This document shows, piece by piece, positions 60,565-64,000 of a DNA stretch of 64,000 bases. Position 1 is the stretch's first letter. Each line of letters starts with the position of its first letter. The notes beneath the pieces were generated by a model. It was not told the origin of the DNA. It did not search any database and saw nothing but the letters and a program-made list of their open reading frames with translations. The position numbers and the translations under genes are program-made. The DNA comes from Xanthobacteraceae bacterium. Its GTDB lineage: Bacteria > Pseudomonadota > Alphaproteobacteria > Rhizobiales > Xanthobacteraceae. The stretch covers positions 161,598 to 225,597 of the forward strand of contig JARBUD010000001.1 in assembly GCA_029239875.1 (NCBI GenBank), in the 5' to 3' direction.

Positions 60565-62166
60565 ATGCGCTTGCCCCTCTTGCTGACCACCGCGCTGTCC
60601 GCCGCCTTCCTCGTCGCCGCGCCGGCTCTTGTTCCGACGCAGGCCGTCGCGGCGGAGGGCAAGACCTTCCGCTACGCCTATCGCGTCGATCCGGCCTCGC
60701 TCGACCCGCACGCGCTGGCCGAGACCTTCACGCTCTCCTGGCTCGGCCAGGTCTATGAGCCCCTCGTCGGGCGCGGCAAGAATCTGGAACTCGTTCCGAC
60801 GCTCGCCACCAAATGGGAGCAGCCGGAGCCCAATGTGTGGCGCTTCCACCTGCGCGAGGGCGTCAAGTTCGCCGACGGCACGCCGTTCACCGCCGACGAC
60901 GTCATCTTCTCGCTGCAGCGGGTGAAGAAGGACGGCTCCGACATGGCCTATACGGTGGCCTCGGTGACCGACATGAAGAAGGTCGACGACTACACGGTCG
61001 ACCTCGTCATGGCGAAGCCGAACCCGATCCTCCCCGTGCAGATCACCTCCACCTACATGATGAGCAAGGCGTGGGCGGAGAAGAACGGCGCCACCGCGCC
61101 GGCGAGCGTGAAGGCCAAGATCGAGAACTTCGCCACCACCAACGCCAACGGCACCGGCCCCTTCGCCATCGCCTCGCGGCAGGCCGGCGTGAAGACCGAG
61201 CTCGTGCCCAACCCGAACTGGTGGGGCGAGAAGCAGTCCAACGTCTCCAAGGTCGTGTTCACGCCGATCCAGTCCGACGCCACCCGCGTCGCCGCGCTGC
61301 TCTCGGGTGAAGTGGACATGGTCTACCCCGTGCCGCAGCAGGACGTCGCGCGCATCGAAGGCAACGAGGCCACCAAGGTGCTCAAGGGCGCCGAGCTGCG
61401 CACCATGATGCTCGCCATGGACCAGCACCGCGACGAGCTTCAGAACTCCGACGCGAAGGGCAAGAACCCGCTGAAGGACAAGCGCGTCCGCCAGGCGATC
61501 TATCAGGCCATCGACATGAATGCGATCCGCGACCGCATCATGGGCGGCACCTCGCATATCGCCGGCACCATGATCGCGCCGGGCATCAACGGCTACGACC
61601 CCAAGCTCGACACCCGCGCCGCGCCCTATGATCCCGAGGCGTCGAAGAAGCTACTGGCCGAGGCCGGCTATCCGAACGGCTTCTCCTTCACCATGGACTG
61701 CTCCAACGACCGCTACGTCAATGACGAGCGCATCTGCCAGGCCATCGTCGGCATGCTCGGCCGCGTCGGGCTGAAGGTGACGCTGAACGCCCAGACCCGC
61801 ACCAAGTTCTTCGAGAAGGTGCTCGGCCGCGACACCTCCTTCGCCATGATCGGCTGGCAGCCGCTGAGCTACGACGCCCACTCGACGCTGCAGGACACCA
61901 TGAACACGCCGGTGGAGAAGGTCGGCACCTACAATGTCGGCAACTACTCCAATCCGAAGGTCGACGAGCTCACGCAGAAGATCGAGGTCGAGGTCGACCC
62001 GGCCAAGCGCAACGCGATGATCTTCGAGGCGATGACGCTGGACAAGGAGGATTACGGCCACATCCCGGTGCATCAGGCGGGTCTCGCCTGGGGCGTCCGC
62101 AAGGGCGTGAACGTGGTGCTGCGCTCCGACGACAGCCTCGAACTGAAGTGGGTCAGCCTCGACTGA
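60565..62166 (+). CDS. ABC transporter substrate-binding protein, family 5 (peptide/opine type)
   Basis: A 533-residue periplasmic protein with a signal peptide ending near AVAAEGK. Family 5 marks are FRYAYRVDPASLDPHALAE, WRFHLREGVKFADGTPFTADDVIFSLQR and VRQAIYQAIDMNAIRDRIM. Members bind peptides, nickel, opines or sugars; the ligand is not readable. It opens a Dpp-type operon that may be co-controlled with the minus operon through the shared dyad. The ribosome site is CAGGAG. Confidence 0.91.
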   Translation: MRLPLLLTTALSAAFLVAAPALVPTQAVAAEGKTFRYAYRVDPASLDPHALAETFTLSWLGQVYEPLVGRGKNLELVPTLATKWEQPEPNVWRFHLREGVKFADGTPFTADDVIFSLQRVKKDGSDMAYTVASVTDMKKVDDYTVDLVMAKPNPILPVQITSTYMMSKAWAEKNGATAPASVKAKIENFATTNANGTGPFAIASRQAGVKTELVPNPNWWGEKQSNVSKVVFTPIQSDATRVAALLSGEVDMVYPVPQQDVARIEGNEATKVLKGAELRTMMLAMDQHRDELQNSDAKGKNPLKDKRVRQAIYQAIDMNAIRDRIMGGTSHIAGTMIAPGINGYDPKLDTRAAPYDPEASKKLLAEAGYPNGFSFTMDCSNDRYVNDERICQAIVGMLGRVGLKVTLNAQTRTKFFEKVLGRDTSFAMIGWQPLSYDAHSTLQDTMNTPVEKVGTYNVGNYSNPKVDELTQKIEVEVDPAKRNAMIFEAMTLDKEDYGHIPVHQAGLAWGVRKGVNVVLRSDDSLELKWVSLD

Positions 62167-62189
62167 CCGCCTGAACAGGGGGCCGCGAC

Positions 62190-63173
62190 ATGAGCTTCGT
62201 TCTGGGCCGGCTCGGACAGACCGTCCTCGTGCTGCTGGTCGCGGCCTTCGTCAGCTTCTCGCTGTTCCGCTATGTCGGCGATCCCGTGAACAACATGCTC
62301 GGCCAGAGCGCCAGCATCGCCGACCGCGAGGCGATGCGCGCCGCGCTCGGGCTGGACGATGCCTTCGTCGTCCAGTTCGCCCGCTTCGTCGGCAACGCGC
62401 TCACCGGCGATTTCGGCATGTCCTACCGCTTCGGCCAGCCGGTGGCGACGCTCATCGCCGAGCGCTTCCCGGCGACGCTGGAGCTGGCGCTGATCTCCAT
62501 GCTGATCGCCACCGGCCTCGGCGTGCCGCTCGGCGTGTGGACCGCGCTGCACCGCGACCACTGGGCCTCGCAGATGCTGCTCGCCGCCTCGCTAATCGGC
62601 GTGGCGCTGCCGACCTTCCTCATCGGCATCGCGCTCATCCTGTTCTTTTCGGTCTGGCTCGGCTGGCTGCCCTCCTTCGGGCGCGGCGAAGTCGTGCAGA
62701 TCGGCGGCTGGAGCACCGGGCTGCTCACCACGAGCGGCCTGCGCGCCCTTGTGCTGCCCAGCGTCACGCTCGGGATATTCCAGCTCGCGCTGATCATGCG
62801 GCTGGCGCGGGCGGAGATGCTGGAAGTGATGCGCACCGACTTCATCCGCTTCGCCCGGGCAAGGGGGCTGAAGCCCCGCGCGATCGAATACCGCCACGCG
62901 CTGCGCAACACGCTCGTTCCCGTCGTGACCATGATCGGCCTGCAATTCGGCAACGTCTTCGCCTTCTCCATCATCGTCGAGACGGTGTTCCAGTGGCCGG
63001 GGCTCGGGCTCCTGGTGATCCAGGCGATCCAGTTCGCCGACGTGCCGCTGCTCGCCGCCTATCTTGTGCTGATCGCCCTGTGCTTCGCGGTGATCAACCT
63101 CGCGGTGGACCTCGCCTATGTCGCCATCGATCCGCGCGTGCGCGCCGCGGGTGGCGTCAGGAGGGCGACATGA
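62190..63173 (+). CDS. ABC transporter permease, DppB-like
   Basis: A 327-residue permease with six segments and the ATPase-contact loop RTDFIRFARARGLKPRAIEYRHALRNT. The opening FVLGRLGQTVLVLLVAAFVSFSLFRYVGDPV is typical of DppB. Its stop overlaps the start of dppC-like by four bases. Confidence 0.93.
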   Translation: MSFVLGRLGQTVLVLLVAAFVSFSLFRYVGDPVNNMLGQSASIADREAMRAALGLDDAFVVQFARFVGNALTGDFGMSYRFGQPVATLIAERFPATLELALISMLIATGLGVPLGVWTALHRDHWASQMLLAASLIGVALPTFLIGIALILFFSVWLGWLPSFGRGEVVQIGGWSTGLLTTSGLRALVLPSVTLGIFQLALIMRLARAEMLEVMRTDFIRFARARGLKPRAIEYRHALRNTLVPVVTMIGLQFGNVFAFSIIVETVFQWPGLGLLVIQAIQFADVPLLAAYLVLIALCFAVINLAVDLAYVAIDPRVRAAGGVRRAT

Positions 63174-64000
63174 GCCTCGTCGATGTGCGCCGTTCGCTCG
63201 GCGGCTGGTGGGACAGCGATCTCGCCTATCGCTTCCGCCGCTCGCCGGTGGCGATCCTCGCGGCGCTGGTCGGCCTCGCCTTGCTGCTGGCGGCGCTCGG
63301 CGCGCCGGTGCTGGCGCCCTATGACGCCTTCGATCCGGCAGCGGCCAATGCAGCCGATGCCCGCCTGCCGCCGGCGAGCGGGGGCATGTTCGGCGACTAC
63401 TACACGCTCGGCACCGACCCGCAGGGCCGCGACATGCTCTCGGCCATGCTCTACGGCCTGCGCACCTCGCTGATGGTCGGCCTCGCCAGCGTGGCGGCGG
63501 CGGCCGTCGCCGGCGTGCTGCTGGGCCTCGTCGCCGGCTATTTCGGCGGCGTGCTCGACGCCGTGATCATGCGCGCGGCGGACGTGCAGTTGAGCTTTCC
63601 CGCCATCCTCATCGCGCTACTGATCGATGGCGTGACCCGCACCGCCATGCCCCGCGAGCTGCACGAGCAATTGGCGGTGCCGATCCTCATCGCCGCCATC
63701 GCCGCCTCCTTCTGGGTGCAGTATGCCCGCACGGTGCGGGGCCTCGTGCTGGTGGAACGCAGCCGCGAATATGTGCTGGCGGCCAAGGTCACGGGGGTGA
63801 GCACGCCGCGCATCCTCGCCTCGCACATCCTGCCGAACGTGCTCGGCCCGGTGCTGGTGATCGCCACCATCAATCTGGCGCTGGCCATTCTTACCGAGTC
63901 GACGCTCTCCTTCCTCGGCGTCGGCCTGCCGCCGACCCAGCCCTCGCTCGGCTCGCTGGTGCGCATCGGCAACGAGTTCGTGTTCTCCGGCGACTGGTGG
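63170..64000 (+). CDS. ABC transporter permease, DppC-like (cut by window edge)
   Basis: The first 277 codons of a DppC-type permease. Visible: an N-terminal cytoplasmic stretch, GTDPQGRDMLSAMLYGLRTSL, the long loop SREYVLAAKVTGVSTPRILASHILPN, and STLSFLGVGLPPTQPSLGSLV, which are usual for DppC. About 20 residues are missing at the end. ATPase genes would be expected to follow outside the window. Confidence 0.92.
   Translation, partial: MSLVDVRRSLGGWWDSDLAYRFRRSPVAILAALVGLALLLAALGAPVLAPYDAFDPAAANAADARLPPASGGMFGDYYTLGTDPQGRDMLSAMLYGLRTSLMVGLASVAAAAVAGVLLGLVAGYFGGVLDAVIMRAADVQLSFPAILIALLIDGVTRTAMPRELHEQLAVPILIAAIAASFWVQYARTVRGLVLVERSREYVLAAKVTGVSTPRILASHILPNVLGPVLVIATINLALAILTESTLSFLGVGLPPTQPSLGSLVRIGNEFVFSGDWW

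Noticed and set aside
1..64000. Mobile element, phage, toxin-antitoxin or defence system
   Set aside because: No transposase, integrase, recombinase, restriction, CRISPR or toxin-like gene was recognised, and base composition is even except in promoter regions.

Overview
This 64 kb window is GC-rich chromosomal DNA that looks like a free-living alphaproteobacterium, most likely Hyphomicrobiales. The grounds are the codon use, two promoters with the alphaproteobacterial general-stress (EcfG) spacing, a GGAGCATG-type intergenic palindrome familiar from rhizobial genomes, a short OpgH, and many LysR/GntR/ABC-transporter catabolic clusters. The genus is not resolved. I see no rRNA, tRNA, CRISPR array, insertion sequence or phage gene.

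Left part (1-8767): the 3' side of the window edge cuts a GH13 alpha-glucosidase (minus). It is followed by a GlsB/YeaQ-type stress membrane protein, a type II NADH dehydrogenase, two small unknown genes, and the osmoregulated periplasmic glucan pair opgG-opgH.

Iron block (7904-25015): an AraC regulator is divergent from a FhuA-like receptor followed by fhuC-fhuD-fhuB, a DUF2218/siderophore-interacting reductase and an exporter-fold ABC protein. A second set follows: fecI, fecR, a receptor with an STN signalling domain, fhuD and fhuB, but no ATPase. The two sets form two hydroxamate-type ferric-siderophore uptake systems under different control (AraC versus ECF sigma/anti-sigma) that probably share one FhuC.

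Middle (25117-34328): an exported S10 serine carboxypeptidase, an exported aldo/keto reductase and a DUF6064 membrane protein form an apparent operon. It converges on a 1,724-residue autotransporter whose passenger carries about eleven 26-29-residue IGNG/IGDG repeats. A short DHFR-fold protein follows.

Catabolic block (34452-64000): a LysR regulator faces a branched-chain-type ABC transporter (with livM and livG fused) plus a cyclase, an amidase and a guanine-deaminase-like enzyme. Then come two convergent clusters of similar design, each with a Pot-type ABC transporter plus amidohydrolases. The plus cluster ends in a protein with all the metal ligands of creatininase; the minus cluster adds a CodA-like amidohydrolase, a GAF protein, an amidase and a TetR regulator. 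A GntR regulator and a maleate-isomerase-like protein with a single catalytic Cys sit between the minus cluster and a Dpp-type transporter that runs off the right edge. Together these genes look like an import-and-ring-opening system for cyclic amides or N-heterocycles (creatinine, hydantoin, purine, pyrimidine or triazine-like). The actual substrate cannot be read from the sequence. A dyad TTAAG-N6-CTTAG occurs in front of both transporter operons that flank the GntR gene and is the best candidate for its operator.
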